From contig JAWVEY010000004.1 in the NCBI GenBank assembly GCA_033856515.1, positions 1 through 64,000 on the forward strand: a DNA stretch of 64,000 nucleotides, in the 5' to 3' direction. The notes under the pieces were generated by a model, which saw nothing but the letters and a program-made list of their open reading frames with translations, made no database searches and had not been told where the DNA came from. The position numbers and the translations under genes were made by a program. The DNA comes from JALZKA01 sp033856515 (GTDB taxonomy: Bacteria; Actinomycetota; Thermoleophilia; Solirubrobacterales; 70-9). Below are positions 17,422-25,972 of the stretch, one piece after another (positions within the stretch are counted from its first letter, which is position 1; each line of letters opens with the position of its first letter).

Positions 17422-18743
17422 AGCGCGTCATCCGCGATCACCTCCGCGACTTCGTGGCGATCCTCTGCCTGGCCACCTTCGCGCTGGCGATCTCGTTCTA
17501 CATCTTCCAGGAGCAGCGCCTGCGGATCCCGATCCTCGAGGAGAAGCCCTTCGAGCTTCAGGCCGAGTTCGAGACGGCGCAAGCAGTCGTTCCCGGACAG
17601 GGACAGACCGTGCGGGTCGCGGGCGTCGACATCGGCGAGGTGAAGGAGGTCGAGCTGGTCGACGGGCACGGGGTCATCTCGTTCGAGATCGAGCGCCAGT
17701 ACCTCCCGGTCTACCGCAATGCGACGATCCTCATGCGGCCCACCACCGGGCTCAAGGACATGTTCTTCGACCTCGATCCGGGCTCCAGCGAAGCGGGCGA
17801 GTTCGAGGAGGGCGAGACCATCCCAATGACGAACACCCTCCCCGACGTGAACCTCGACGAGGTGCTCGAGGCGCTCGACTCGGACACGCAGGCCTACCTG
17901 CGGATGCTCCTGGTCGGAGCGGGGGAGGGCCTCGACGGCAACGCCAAGCGGCTCGGAAAGCTCCTCGGCACACTCGGTCCGATCCAGGACGACCTCTCGA
18001 CGCTCAACAAGGAGGTCTCGAAGCGCCGCGAGGAGCTCGCGATCACGGTGCACTCGTTCAACCTCTTGATGACGCGGGTCGGGAAGGTCGAGTCCGAGCT
18101 GACCCGCCTCGTCACCTCGTCGCGGACCGCCCTGGGTGCGATCGCGGAGCGCGACCCCGACGTGCAACGGTTCGTCGCCCGCCTGCCCGGCACGCTCACC
18201 CAGGCGGAGACGACGCTCAACAACCTGGCCGAGCTCGGCGAGGTCCTGGGCCCGACCTTCAACTCGCTGCGGCCGTTCGCGCGCAACCTGCCAGAGCTGA
18301 ACGAGTCCAACATCCAGCTCGCCGAGTCCTCGACGCCGGTGGTCCGCGACCAGATCCGCCCCTTCGTTCGCGCCGCGCGCGAGCCGATTCCGGATCTGCG
18401 CAAGGCGGCCACCCGCTTCGGCGAGGCGACGCCGCACCTGCGGACGAGCTTCTCCAAGCTCAACCGCCTCGCCAACATGGCCGCCTTCAACCCGAACGGC
18501 GCTGAGCCCGCGGGCACCGCCGGCCGCGACGAGGGCTACCTCTTCTGGGCCGGCTGGCTTGGCCACAACACCGCGTCGATCTATTCCGCCGGCGACGGCA
18601 ACGGGTACTACCGGCGCATCTACCTCTCGATGGGCTGCGAGCAGCTCAACGACCTCGTCTCGGACCCCAACCCAATCGTCCAACAGCTGACCCAGCTCGT
18701 CACGGGCTTCACCAACGCGGTGATCGCCCAGGCCTGCCCCTAG
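17418..18743 (+). CDS. Mce/MlaD family protein, fifth of six
   Basis: At 441 residues this is the shortest of the six. It has a membrane helix at about 12-30 (FVAILCLATFALAISFYIF) and an MCE domain with VRVAGVDIGEVKEVEL and LKDMFFDLDPGS. Regular helical heptads run to about residue 360, and a short C-terminal domain (DEGYLFWAGWLGHN) contains two Cys. In mycobacteria one Mce subunit is a lipoprotein; here there is a Cys in the hydrophobic segment but no convincing lipobox spacing. The ATG overlaps the previous stop. A much longer open frame upstream is only a second reading of the fourth mce gene. Confidence 0.88.
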   Translation: MKRVIRDHLRDFVAILCLATFALAISFYIFQEQRLRIPILEEKPFELQAEFETAQAVVPGQGQTVRVAGVDIGEVKEVELVDGHGVISFEIERQYLPVYRNATILMRPTTGLKDMFFDLDPGSSEAGEFEEGETIPMTNTLPDVNLDEVLEALDSDTQAYLRMLLVGAGEGLDGNAKRLGKLLGTLGPIQDDLSTLNKEVSKRREELAITVHSFNLLMTRVGKVESELTRLVTSSRTALGAIAERDPDVQRFVARLPGTLTQAETTLNNLAELGEVLGPTFNSLRPFARNLPELNESNIQLAESSTPVVRDQIRPFVRAAREPIPDLRKAATRFGEATPHLRTSFSKLNRLANMAAFNPNGAEPAGTAGRDEGYLFWAGWLGHNTASIYSAGDGNGYYRRIYLSMGCEQLNDLVSDPNPIVQQLTQLVTGFTNAVIAQACP

Positions 18744-18747
18744 AACC

Positions 18748-20346
18748 ATGCAAAAGCAAGCTCCATCAGCCCTCAGGATCCTGATCGCAGCAGCGTTTGC
18801 GGTGTCGTGCTTCGTCCTCCTCCTGTTCCTGTGGATGGCCTTCGGCGGCCCGGTGCCGTTCAAGGCGAAGAGCTACCGAATCACCGCCTACTTCCCCGAG
18901 GCCGCCCAGCTCACGGTGGAGTCGGACGTGCGGATCGGCGGGGTCTCGGTAGGCAAGGTGAAGGAGACCGGCGTCGGGCCCGCGTCGGAGCGGATCGGCG
19001 GCAACGATGTGACCGAAGCGGTGATCGAGATCGAGCCGCAGTACGCGCCGATCTCCGCGGACGCCGAGGCGATCCTGCGCCAGAAGACGCTGCTCGGCGA
19101 GACCTACATCGAGCTCACCTCCGGCACGGAGCCCGCGTCAGGCGAGCCAACCGCGGGTGTCTCGCTTGGCGCACAGGGCGGCCTGAGCGACGCGGAGACG
19201 AGTCAGATCGAGGCGATTCCGGAGGACGGCACGCTGGCGGCGTCGCAGACCACCGAGGCCAACCAGATCGACGAGTTCTTCAACGCGCTCGACGAGGAGG
19301 CGCGCATGTCGTTCCGCCGCTGGCAGGCTTCCGCGGCGGTCGCGATCCGCGACCGGGGGCTCGATCTGAACGACGCGCTCGGGAACCTGGCGCCGTTCAT
19401 CACCGACACGAGCGACCTGCTCCAGGTGCTCGACCGCCAGGAGGAGGCGCTCCAGGGCGTCGTCCGCGACACCGGCATCACCTTCGAGGCGCTCTCGGAG
19501 CGCGGCCCCGAGCTCACGAACGCGATTCGCGGCGGCCGCAACACGTTCTCGGCGCTGGCGCAGGAAGAGGACGCCCTCGCTGAGCTGTTCGCGATCCTGC
19601 CGACCTTCCAGCGCGAGTCGCGCGCGACGCTTATCCGCCTCGACCAGTTCCAGGAGAACGCGACGCCGACGATCGAGGCGCTGATGCCGGTTGCCCAGAA
19701 GCTGGGACCGACCCTGGAGGACGTCCGCCGCCTGGCGCCGAACCTGCGGAACCTCTTCTATGACCTCCGTGCGCTCCAGCCTCCCTCGCTCAAGGGCCTG
19801 CCGGCGCTCAAGAGCTTCCTCACCGGCCTCGCGCCCGTGCTCGACGAGCTCGAGCACTTCCTCGCCAACTTCAATCCGATCGTCCGCTACCTCAGCTATC
19901 AGCGGGCGACCGTGGCGGACTTCCTCACCGGGCCCGCCGCATCGATGTCAGGTGTGCTCGACGGCTTCCCGGCGGACCCGGCCCGCCGCCACTACCTGCG
20001 CCAGCTGACCATCGCGGGCACTGAGACGCTCTCGATCCATCCCAATCGCCTCAACACCAACCGCGGCAACGGGTACCTGGCGGACGGGGTGCTGAACGCC
20101 TCCGGAGCGCAGGGCATCTTCCCGAGCTTCGATTGCCGCAACACCGACTACCTGCCGTTCGACCCGGCGATCGGCGGCAAGGCCGACGAGGAGGAGCTCC
20201 GGGTCGGCGAGACCGATCCTGACCTCAACATGGGCAACCCGCCTGGAGCCAGCTGGGCCCCGTGCTGGATCCAGGGTGACTTCCCCGGCGGCGCCGTGTT
20301 CGGAGACGACGGCGACCGCGGAGTGGAGATTCGCCAAGACCCGTAG
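18748..20346 (+). CDS. Mce/MlaD family protein, sixth of six
   Basis: The 532-residue protein has a membrane helix at about 9-31 and an MCE domain (YRITAYFPEAAQLTVESDVR, then GGVSVGKVKETGVG). An inserted loop contains SERIGGNDVTEA, and the barrel closes with TLLGETYIELTSG. A helical region and a Cys-containing C-terminal domain follow. It is the only member not overlapping its predecessor (four-base gap), and it is followed 22 bases later by a short-chain dehydrogenase. No yrbE-type permease or Mkl-type ATPase gene flanks the set, so the complete importer must use components encoded elsewhere. Confidence 0.88.
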   Translation: MQKQAPSALRILIAAAFAVSCFVLLLFLWMAFGGPVPFKAKSYRITAYFPEAAQLTVESDVRIGGVSVGKVKETGVGPASERIGGNDVTEAVIEIEPQYAPISADAEAILRQKTLLGETYIELTSGTEPASGEPTAGVSLGAQGGLSDAETSQIEAIPEDGTLAASQTTEANQIDEFFNALDEEARMSFRRWQASAAVAIRDRGLDLNDALGNLAPFITDTSDLLQVLDRQEEALQGVVRDTGITFEALSERGPELTNAIRGGRNTFSALAQEEDALAELFAILPTFQRESRATLIRLDQFQENATPTIEALMPVAQKLGPTLEDVRRLAPNLRNLFYDLRALQPPSLKGLPALKSFLTGLAPVLDELEHFLANFNPIVRYLSYQRATVADFLTGPAASMSGVLDGFPADPARRHYLRQLTIAGTETLSIHPNRLNTNRGNGYLADGVLNASGAQGIFPSFDCRNTDYLPFDPAIGGKADEEELRVGETDPDLNMGNPPGASWAPCWIQGDFPGGAVFGDDGDRGVEIRQDP

Positions 20347-20368
20347 GCCCTGGATAGGCTCCCGCGCC

Positions 20369-21199
20369 ATGTCACTTCAAGGCCGCACCGTTGTCATGTC
20401 GGGCGGGAGCCGGGGGATCGGCCTCGCGATCGCGAAAAAGGTCGCTGCGGACGGAGCAAACGTCGCTCTGATCGCGAAGACAGCGGAACCTCATCCGAAG
20501 CTGCCGGGAACGGTGTTCACCGCCGCCGAAGAGATCGAAGAGGCCGGCGGGCAGGCCCTGCCGATCGTCGGCGACGTGCGCGACGAGGCTCAGGTCGGCG
20601 AGGCCGTCGCCCAGACGGTGGAGAAGTTCGGCGGGGTGGACATCGTCGTCAACAACGCCTCCGCTATCAACCTCGCGCCGATGGCCGACCTGGAGGTCAA
20701 GCGCTTCGACCTCATGCAGTCGATCAACTCCCGCGGCACCTTCGTCCTCACCAAAGCGGCGCTGCCGCACCTGCGCGAGTCGGATCACGCCCACGTCCTC
20801 ACCCTTTCGCCGCCCCTTTCGGCAGACCCGAAGTGGCTGAAGGGCAACTCGGCCTACACGCTCTCGAAGATGGGGATGACGATGCTCACGCTGGGACTCG
20901 CCCAGGACGAGGCGGAGAACGGCGTCGCGGCAAACTGCCTCTGGCCCCGCACGATCATCGCGACGGCCGCGGTCCAGAACCTCTTGGGCGGCGACGAGGC
21001 CATGGCGCGCTCGCGTACTCCCGAGATCTACGCCGACGCTGCCTACGCGATCCTCAAGCGCGACCCGCGCGAGTGCACCGGCAACGCCTACATCGACGAC
21101 GAAGTCCTGGCCGAGGACGGGATCACCGACCTCTCGAAGTACTCGGCCCCCGACGCGGAGCTCGTCCTCGACCTATTCGTCGACGGCTGGCCGAAGTAA
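20369..21199 (+). CDS. Short-chain dehydrogenase/reductase (HSDL2-like)
   Basis: The 276-residue SDR has the cofactor motif SGGSRGIG at about 11-18, in place of the usual TGxxxGIG. NNAS follows near residue 95, and the catalytic YxxxK is YTLSK. The segments NLAPMADLEVKRFDLMQSIN and GVAANCLWPRTIIATAAVQNLL are typical of the hydroxysteroid-dehydrogenase-like 2 group. It probably oxidises or reduces a hydroxy/keto lipid or sterol intermediate with NAD(P). I start at the ATG (20369), 22 bases after the last mce stop; an upstream in-frame ATG lies inside that mce gene. Its place behind the mce genes suggests action on the imported lipid, which is inference. Confidence 0.88.
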   Translation: MSLQGRTVVMSGGSRGIGLAIAKKVAADGANVALIAKTAEPHPKLPGTVFTAAEEIEEAGGQALPIVGDVRDEAQVGEAVAQTVEKFGGVDIVVNNASAINLAPMADLEVKRFDLMQSINSRGTFVLTKAALPHLRESDHAHVLTLSPPLSADPKWLKGNSAYTLSKMGMTMLTLGLAQDEAENGVAANCLWPRTIIATAAVQNLLGGDEAMARSRTPEIYADAAYAILKRDPRECTGNAYIDDEVLAEDGITDLSKYSAPDAELVLDLFVDGWPK

Positions 21200-21207
21200 C
21201 CCTCAAC

Positions 21208-21246
21208 GGGGTCTGACCCCGGGTCAGACCCCGGGTCAGACCCCCC
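21208..21246. repeat. Odd-centred palindromic repeat, GGTCnGACC type
   Basis: GGGGTCTGACCC (21208-21219), a single C, and GGGTCAGACCCC (21221-21232) form a perfect 25-bp palindrome with 12-bp arms. A further GGGTCAGACCCC unit follows at 21233-21244 and continues CC. Each arm is itself a small odd-centred palindrome (GGTC-T-GACC, GGTC-A-GACC). It fills the gap between convergent SDR and hutI genes, so it could work as a bidirectional terminator. It shares architecture with the repeats at 27541, 57574 and 62947. Confidence 0.75.
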
Positions 21247-21247
21247 T

Positions 21248-22414
21248 TTAGGTAGGTCGAGGGTTGCCGGCGACGAATGTGGCCGCGATGAGGGGCACGC
21301 CCGGCCGGTAGACGAGGTGTGCGTGTGAGGGCGCGTCAAGCACCACGGCGTCAGCGCGCAGGCCCGGACTCAGGCGGCCTATGTCGTCGCGCCTCAGCGC
21401 GCGGGCGCCGCCCAGCGTCGCCGCCTGAAGCGCCTCGTCAGCCGTCATCTTGAGGTCCCGGACCGCGAGAGCTATGCAGAACGACATCGAGCTCGTGTAG
21501 CTCGACCCGGGATTCAGGTTGGTCGCGATCGCGACGTTGGCGCCTGCGTCGATGACCCGCCGCGCGTCCGGATATGGCTGGCGGGTAGAGAAATCGGTCG
21601 CGGGCAGGAACGTCGCGACGGTGTCCGAGCTCGCGAGCGCCTCGATGTCCGCGTCTGAGAGGTACGTGCAGTGGTCCACGGAGGCGGCGCCGGTCTCGAC
21701 CGCGAGCTGTACGCCCGGACCTTCGCCCAGTTGGTTGCCGTGGACTCGGAGGCCCAGCCCGGCGTCTCGGCCGGCCTCGAGCACGGCGCGCGACTGCTCC
21801 GCGTTGAAGGCGCCACGCTCGCAGAAGACGTCGACCCAGCGGCAATGCGGGGCGCATGCCGCAAGCATCTCGCCGCACACGAGCGACACGTAGTCATCCG
21901 CGCGACCCTCGAACTCAGCCGGCACGGCGTGCGCGCCGAGGAACGTCACCTCGTCCGTGAGCTTCGCAGCGACCTCGCACAGGAGCCGCTCGTGCTCGAC
22001 GTCGAGGCCGTACCCGGACTTGACCTCGATCTCAGTGATCCCGGCCCGGCGTGCCTCCTCGAGGCGCCCGCGGGCCAGGCGCTCGAGGTCTTCTGCGCTG
22101 GCGCCCCTGGTCGCCTCTGTCGTCACCCGGATGCCGCCCGCTTCGTACGGTGCCCCGGCCATTCGGGCGACGAACTCCTCGGAGCGGTCACCTGCGAAGA
22201 CGAGATGAGTGTGTGAGTCGACGAAGCCCGGGACAACGCACCGGCCGGCAGCGTCGAAGCGCTCGTCGCCGGCCGCGCCCGCGCGCTCGACTGCGGCCAC
22301 TCGGCCGTCCTCGAGCACGAGCGCCGCATCTCGCACGACCCCCAGGGGGCCTTCGCCCAGCTCGGGGTCGTTGGTGACGAGAAGGCCGATGTCGTCGATG
22401 ACGAGCGCGCTCAT
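21248..22414 (-). CDS. hutI: Imidazolonepropionase
   Basis: The 388-residue amidohydrolase-superfamily enzyme hydrolyses 4-imidazolone-5-propionate to N-formimino-L-glutamate, the third step of histidine breakdown. Visible family signatures are HTHLVFAGDR (metal His pair and substrate Arg), KSGYGL, GAHAVP, RVHGNQ, SVDHCTYL, ATDFSTRQPYP and ATNLNPGSS. Length is normal. I start at the ATG (22412-22414) because it overlaps the hutF stop as ATGA; a TTG six bases upstream is also possible. It is the last gene of the five-gene hut operon and ends beside a palindromic repeat. Confidence 0.95.
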   Translation of the reverse strand: MSALVIDDIGLLVTNDPELGEGPLGVVRDAALVLEDGRVAAVERAGAAGDERFDAAGRCVVPGFVDSHTHLVFAGDRSEEFVARMAGAPYEAGGIRVTTEATRGASAEDLERLARGRLEEARRAGITEIEVKSGYGLDVEHERLLCEVAAKLTDEVTFLGAHAVPAEFEGRADDYVSLVCGEMLAACAPHCRWVDVFCERGAFNAEQSRAVLEAGRDAGLGLRVHGNQLGEGPGVQLAVETGAASVDHCTYLSDADIEALASSDTVATFLPATDFSTRQPYPDARRVIDAGANVAIATNLNPGSSYTSSMSFCIALAVRDLKMTADEALQAATLGGARALRRDDIGRLSPGLRADAVVLDAPSHAHLVYRPGVPLIAATFVAGNPRPT

Positions 22415-23739
22415 GTCCAAACCTCCGCGATCGTCTCACGCAGCTCAGTCGCAACGTCGATCATCAAATGCGCGCCATCGCGCACGACCTCCTGCCCGCC
22501 CGCGACGACGCTTCGGACATCGCAGGCCGCGCCCGCGAAGACTGCGGCGTCCAAGGCATCGTGGGCGCCGGCGAGGCGCACTCCGTCGAGCGAAACCGTG
22601 ACGAGGTCGCAGAGCGACCCCGGGGCGATCGTGCCGGCCTCTGGCCAGCCGATTGAATGGTGGCCCCCCAGCGTCGCGGCAGCAAGCAGCTCGGAGCTCG
22701 AATGCAGGCCGCGTTCGCCAGTAACCAGCCGCTGGTCGAGCTCCATGGCGCTCATCTCGGCGAAGTGGTCGATCACGGCGTGGGAGTCCGAGCCGAGAGA
22801 GAGCGACGCACCGGCGTCGGCAATCGCCCGGGCTGCCCCGACCCCGTCGCCCAGGTCCCTCTCGGTGGTGGGACAGAGGCAGACAGTCGCCCCGGCGCTG
22901 CCGAGCTCGGCACGGTCTCTTTCGGAGGAGTGGGTGAAGTGGACCGCGGTGAATCGCTCGTTCAAGGCGCCGGCGGCGGCGAGGACGCCGGTGGGCGTAA
23001 GCCCATGCGCGGCTTCGCATGCCTCGTTCTCGGCGGGTTGCTCGGACACGTGAGCGTGCAGCGGCATGGAGCGCTGCACGGTCCATGTGGCGACGGTGGC
23101 GCACTCGGCGGGCCCGACGGCTCGCACGCTGTGGATCGCCGCTCCCGTGCGGGCGTGAGGCCCCAGGTCGCCGAGCGAATCCATGCGCTCCGCCCAGGCT
23201 TCGGCATCACGGTCAGCGAAGCGCCGCTGAGCGCCCTCCGGCTTTCGGCCCTCGCCACCTTCGAGGTAGCACGTATCGATGAGCGTGATCCGGATGCCAG
23301 CCTCTGCGGCTGCCTGGACCAGCGCCCGACCGGTCTCGTTCGGATCTTCGTAAGGACTGCCGCCGGGCCTGTGGTGCAGGTAGTGGAACTCGCCCACGGC
23401 GGTCATCCCGGCGAGCGCCATTTCAGCGAAGACCGCTCTCGCCAGGGCTCGGTAGCTGTCCGGATCGAGCGAATCGGCGAGCTCGTACATCTGCTCGCGC
23501 CACGTCCAGAACGACCCGCGCCCGCTTTGCACCCTTCCCCGGAGCGCCCGGTGGAAGGCGTGTGAGTGCGCGTTGCAGAATCCCGGCAGCGTCAGACCGC
23601 GCAAGACCGTCGCGCCCTGAGGCGCCGTCGCGACCCCGGTTTCGACTGAGCTCAGGAACGCTCCGTCCGCCTCGGCGAGCACGCCCGCCTCGGCACGCTC
23701 ACCCCCGAGCCAGGCGAGCTCGCACCAGTACGCGGTCAC
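22411..23739 (-). CDS. hutF: Formimidoylglutamate deiminase
   Basis: The 442-residue amidohydrolase-superfamily enzyme converts N-formimino-L-glutamate to N-formyl-L-glutamate and ammonia. It has NAHSHAFHRALRG (metal HxH with the HutF-specific extension) near residue 57, EFHYLHH, PLHAHVSEQ, HFTHSSE, CLCPTTERDLGDG and LGSDSHAVID. The SxQ/E and ERxLGDG segments are characteristic of HutF and not of guanine deaminases. It starts with a GTG overlapping the stop of the deformylase-family gene and ends overlapping hutI. Its product needs an N-formylglutamate deformylase (normally HutG), and no hutG is present in this operon. Confidence 0.93.
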   Translation of the reverse strand: MTAYWCELAWLGGERAEAGVLAEADGAFLSSVETGVATAPQGATVLRGLTLPGFCNAHSHAFHRALRGRVQSGRGSFWTWREQMYELADSLDPDSYRALARAVFAEMALAGMTAVGEFHYLHHRPGGSPYEDPNETGRALVQAAAEAGIRITLIDTCYLEGGEGRKPEGAQRRFADRDAEAWAERMDSLGDLGPHARTGAAIHSVRAVGPAECATVATWTVQRSMPLHAHVSEQPAENEACEAAHGLTPTGVLAAAGALNERFTAVHFTHSSERDRAELGSAGATVCLCPTTERDLGDGVGAARAIADAGASLSLGSDSHAVIDHFAEMSAMELDQRLVTGERGLHSSSELLAAATLGGHHSIGWPEAGTIAPGSLCDLVTVSLDGVRLAGAHDALDAAVFAGAACDVRSVVAGGQEVVRDGAHLMIDVATELRETIAEVWT

Positions 23740-24311
23740 TGGCCGTACCGCTCCACGATCTCCAGCGCACGCCGCTCGAAGTCGTCACGGTGAAACCGCT
23801 CGTAGCTCTCCCAGCTCGACAGCGACTCAGAGTCGGCGCGGTCGACGATGAGGATGCCGTCGAGGTGATCGACCTCATGCTGGAACGTGCCTGCCGTGAG
23901 ACCCCGCTTTAACTCGACGCGCTCGGTGCCGTCACGATCGACGTAGCGGACTCGCACCTCGAGCCGGCGCGGGACTTCCGCGCGTACACCGGGAACTGAG
24001 AGGCAGCCTTCGTTGATGAGGGCGGCGACCTCGCCGATCGGCTCGATCACCGGATTGACGAACACCGTGAGGGGGATCTCGGGCTTGTACGGGTACCGAG
24101 GGTTTTGCCCGCTGACCTCGGCGACAGCGATGCGCACCACTTCGCCGACCTGGTTGGCTGCGACGCCCGCGCCGCCCGCCTCGCGCATCGTCTCGATCAT
24201 GTCGTCGATCAGCCGCTGAGTCTCGGGCGTCGCGAGCTCCTCGGAACTGACCTCGCGCGATCGCTCGCGTAGGACGGGATCCCCGATCTCCCGGATCGCG
24301 AGGACGGTCAC
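23736..24311 (-). CDS. def: Peptide-deformylase-family metallohydrolase embedded in the hut operon
   Basis: The 191-residue protein has all three deformylase motifs: GAGVAANQ (residues 47-54), EGCLS with metal ligand Cys103, and QHEVDH with His145, Glu146 and His149. The Arg equivalent to E. coli Arg97 is present (Arg110). Compared with my recollection of E. coli PDF, the usually bulky residue in motif I (GIG/GVG) is Ala, and the segment before QHE is TAGTF. Both places line the methionine side-chain pocket. It overlaps hutU upstream and hutF downstream by four bases each, with a GTG start. The standard role is removing formyl from nascent proteins. The position suggests it may instead deformylate N-formylglutamate, the HutF product, replacing HutG. 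That role is inference. Confidence 0.85.
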   Translation of the reverse strand: MTVLAIREIGDPVLRERSREVSSEELATPETQRLIDDMIETMREAGGAGVAANQVGEVVRIAVAEVSGQNPRYPYKPEIPLTVFVNPVIEPIGEVAALINEGCLSVPGVRAEVPRRLEVRVRYVDRDGTERVELKRGLTAGTFQHEVDHLDGILIVDRADSESLSSWESYERFHRDDFERRALEIVERYGQ

Positions 24312-25972
24312 AGGTTGGGATCCGCCATCGGGACCCGCACGCCGCGTTCCGCCGCGACCTCTGTGGCGCGGTCGTATCCGGCGTCGGCGTGGCGGATCAC
24401 GCCCATTCCCGGGTCCGTCGTGAGGACTCGGTCGAGCCTCTCGTCGGCGAGCGCGGTGCCGTCAGCGACGCACACCATGCCCGCGTGGATCGAGCGGCCG
24501 ATGCCCACGCCGCCGCCGTGATGGATCGAAACCCAGGAGGCGCCCGCGGCGGTGTTGATCAGGGCGTTCAGAAGTGGCCAGTCCGCGATTGCGTCGGAGC
24601 CGTCTGCCATCCCTTCGGTCTCGCGGTAGGGCGAGGCCACCGAGCCCGAGTCGAGGTGGTCGCGGCCGATCACGAGTGGCGCGGTTACCTCGCCGGAGCG
24701 CACGAGCTCGTTGAAGCGCAGCCCCAACCGCCGGCGTTCGCCGTAGCCCAGCCAGCAGATCCGAGCCGGAAGCCCCTGGAAGGCGATCCGCTCACCGGCC
24801 ATGCGGATCCAGCGGGCAAGCGCCTCGTCGTCGGGGAACTCTTCGAGCACCGCGCGGTCAGTCGCGGCGATGTCGGCGGGGTCGCCGGATAGCGCCGCCC
24901 ACCGGAAGGGCCCCTTGCCTTCGCAGAAGAGAGGGCGGACGTAGGCCGGCACGAAGCCGGGGTACGCGAAAGCACGCTCGAACCCGCCCAGCTCGGCTTC
25001 GGCGCGCAGGCTGTTGCCGTAGTCAAAGACCTCGGCTCCCGCTTCCATGAAGCCGACCATCGCGAAGCAATGGGCCGCACAAGAGGCGCGCGCTCGTTCG
25101 ATGTATCCGGCGGGATCGCTCTCGCGAAGGGCGTCCGCCTCGTCGAGGCTCATCCCGGCCGGCACGTAGCCGACGAGCGGGTCATGCGCCGAGGTTTGGT
25201 CGGTCACGATGTCGGCCTCGAAGCCGCGGCGCAGGAGCTCGGGCACGACTTCCGCAGCGTTGCCGAGTACGCCCACGCTCAGCGCCTTGCGGTCCCGCTT
25301 GGCCTCGAGGCAGCGAGCGACCGCGTCGTCGAGGTCGCCGGCACGCTCATCGAGGTACCGGGTCTCGAGGCGCCGCTCGATCCTCGAGTCATCCACCTCC
25401 ACGCAAAGAGCGACTCCCTGGTTCATGGTCACCGCGAGCGGCTGGGCGCCGCCCATGCCGCCGAGCCCTGCGGTGAGCGTGATCGTTCCGGCAAGGGACC
25501 CGCCAAACCGGCGGCGCGCGATCTCGGCGAAGCACTCGTAGGTGCCCTGCACGATCCCCTGGCTCCCGATGTAGATCCAGGAGCCTGCGGTCATCTGCCC
25601 GTACATCGTGAGGCCGAGAGACTCGAGTCGCCGGAATTCGTCCCAGTTGGCCCAGTCAGGCACGAGATTGGAGTTGGCGATGAGGACACGCGGCGACCGC
25701 TCGTGAGTTCGGAACACACCGACCGGCTTGCCTGACTGCACCAGCAGCGTTTCGTCGTCCTCGAGGGCTTTCAGCGACTCCACGATCGCGTCAAATGCCT
25801 CCCATGAACGGGCGGCGCGGCCCGTGCCGCCGTACACCACGAGGTCGTCCGGCCGCTCGGCGACGTCGGGGTCCAGGTTGTTCTCGAGCATCCGCAACGC
25901 GGCCTCCTGCTGCCAGCCCTTGCAGCGAAGCTCGGTGCCTCGCGCGGCCCGGACCTCGCGCGCGCCGCTCAC
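24308..25972 (-). CDS. hutU: Urocanate hydratase
   Basis: The 554-residue enzyme hydrates urocanate to imidazolonepropionate using a tightly bound NAD+. Highly conserved family blocks are present: CKGWQQEAALRMLENNLDP at the N-terminus, YGGTGRAARSW, GKPVGVFRTHE, NSNLVPDWANWDEF, MYGQMTAGSWIYIG, TAGLGGMGGAQPLA, DQTSAHDPLVGYVP, and the C-terminal SIHHGGGVGIGRSIHAG. Length is normal. The GTG start overlaps the hutH stop as GTGA, and its own stop overlaps the deformylase-family start. It is the second gene of the operon. Confidence 0.97.
   Translation of the reverse strand: MSGAREVRAARGTELRCKGWQQEAALRMLENNLDPDVAERPDDLVVYGGTGRAARSWEAFDAIVESLKALEDDETLLVQSGKPVGVFRTHERSPRVLIANSNLVPDWANWDEFRRLESLGLTMYGQMTAGSWIYIGSQGIVQGTYECFAEIARRRFGGSLAGTITLTAGLGGMGGAQPLAVTMNQGVALCVEVDDSRIERRLETRYLDERAGDLDDAVARCLEAKRDRKALSVGVLGNAAEVVPELLRRGFEADIVTDQTSAHDPLVGYVPAGMSLDEADALRESDPAGYIERARASCAAHCFAMVGFMEAGAEVFDYGNSLRAEAELGGFERAFAYPGFVPAYVRPLFCEGKGPFRWAALSGDPADIAATDRAVLEEFPDDEALARWIRMAGERIAFQGLPARICWLGYGERRRLGLRFNELVRSGEVTAPLVIGRDHLDSGSVASPYRETEGMADGSDAIADWPLLNALINTAAGASWVSIHHGGGVGIGRSIHAGMVCVADGTALADERLDRVLTTDPGMGVIRHADAGYDRATEVAAERGVRVPMADPNL

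Noticed and set aside
17181..18863. Minus-strand open frame of 560 codons opposite the fifth mce gene
   Set aside because: It is antisense to a gene with a clear MCE domain and membrane helix; composition is typical of a shadow.
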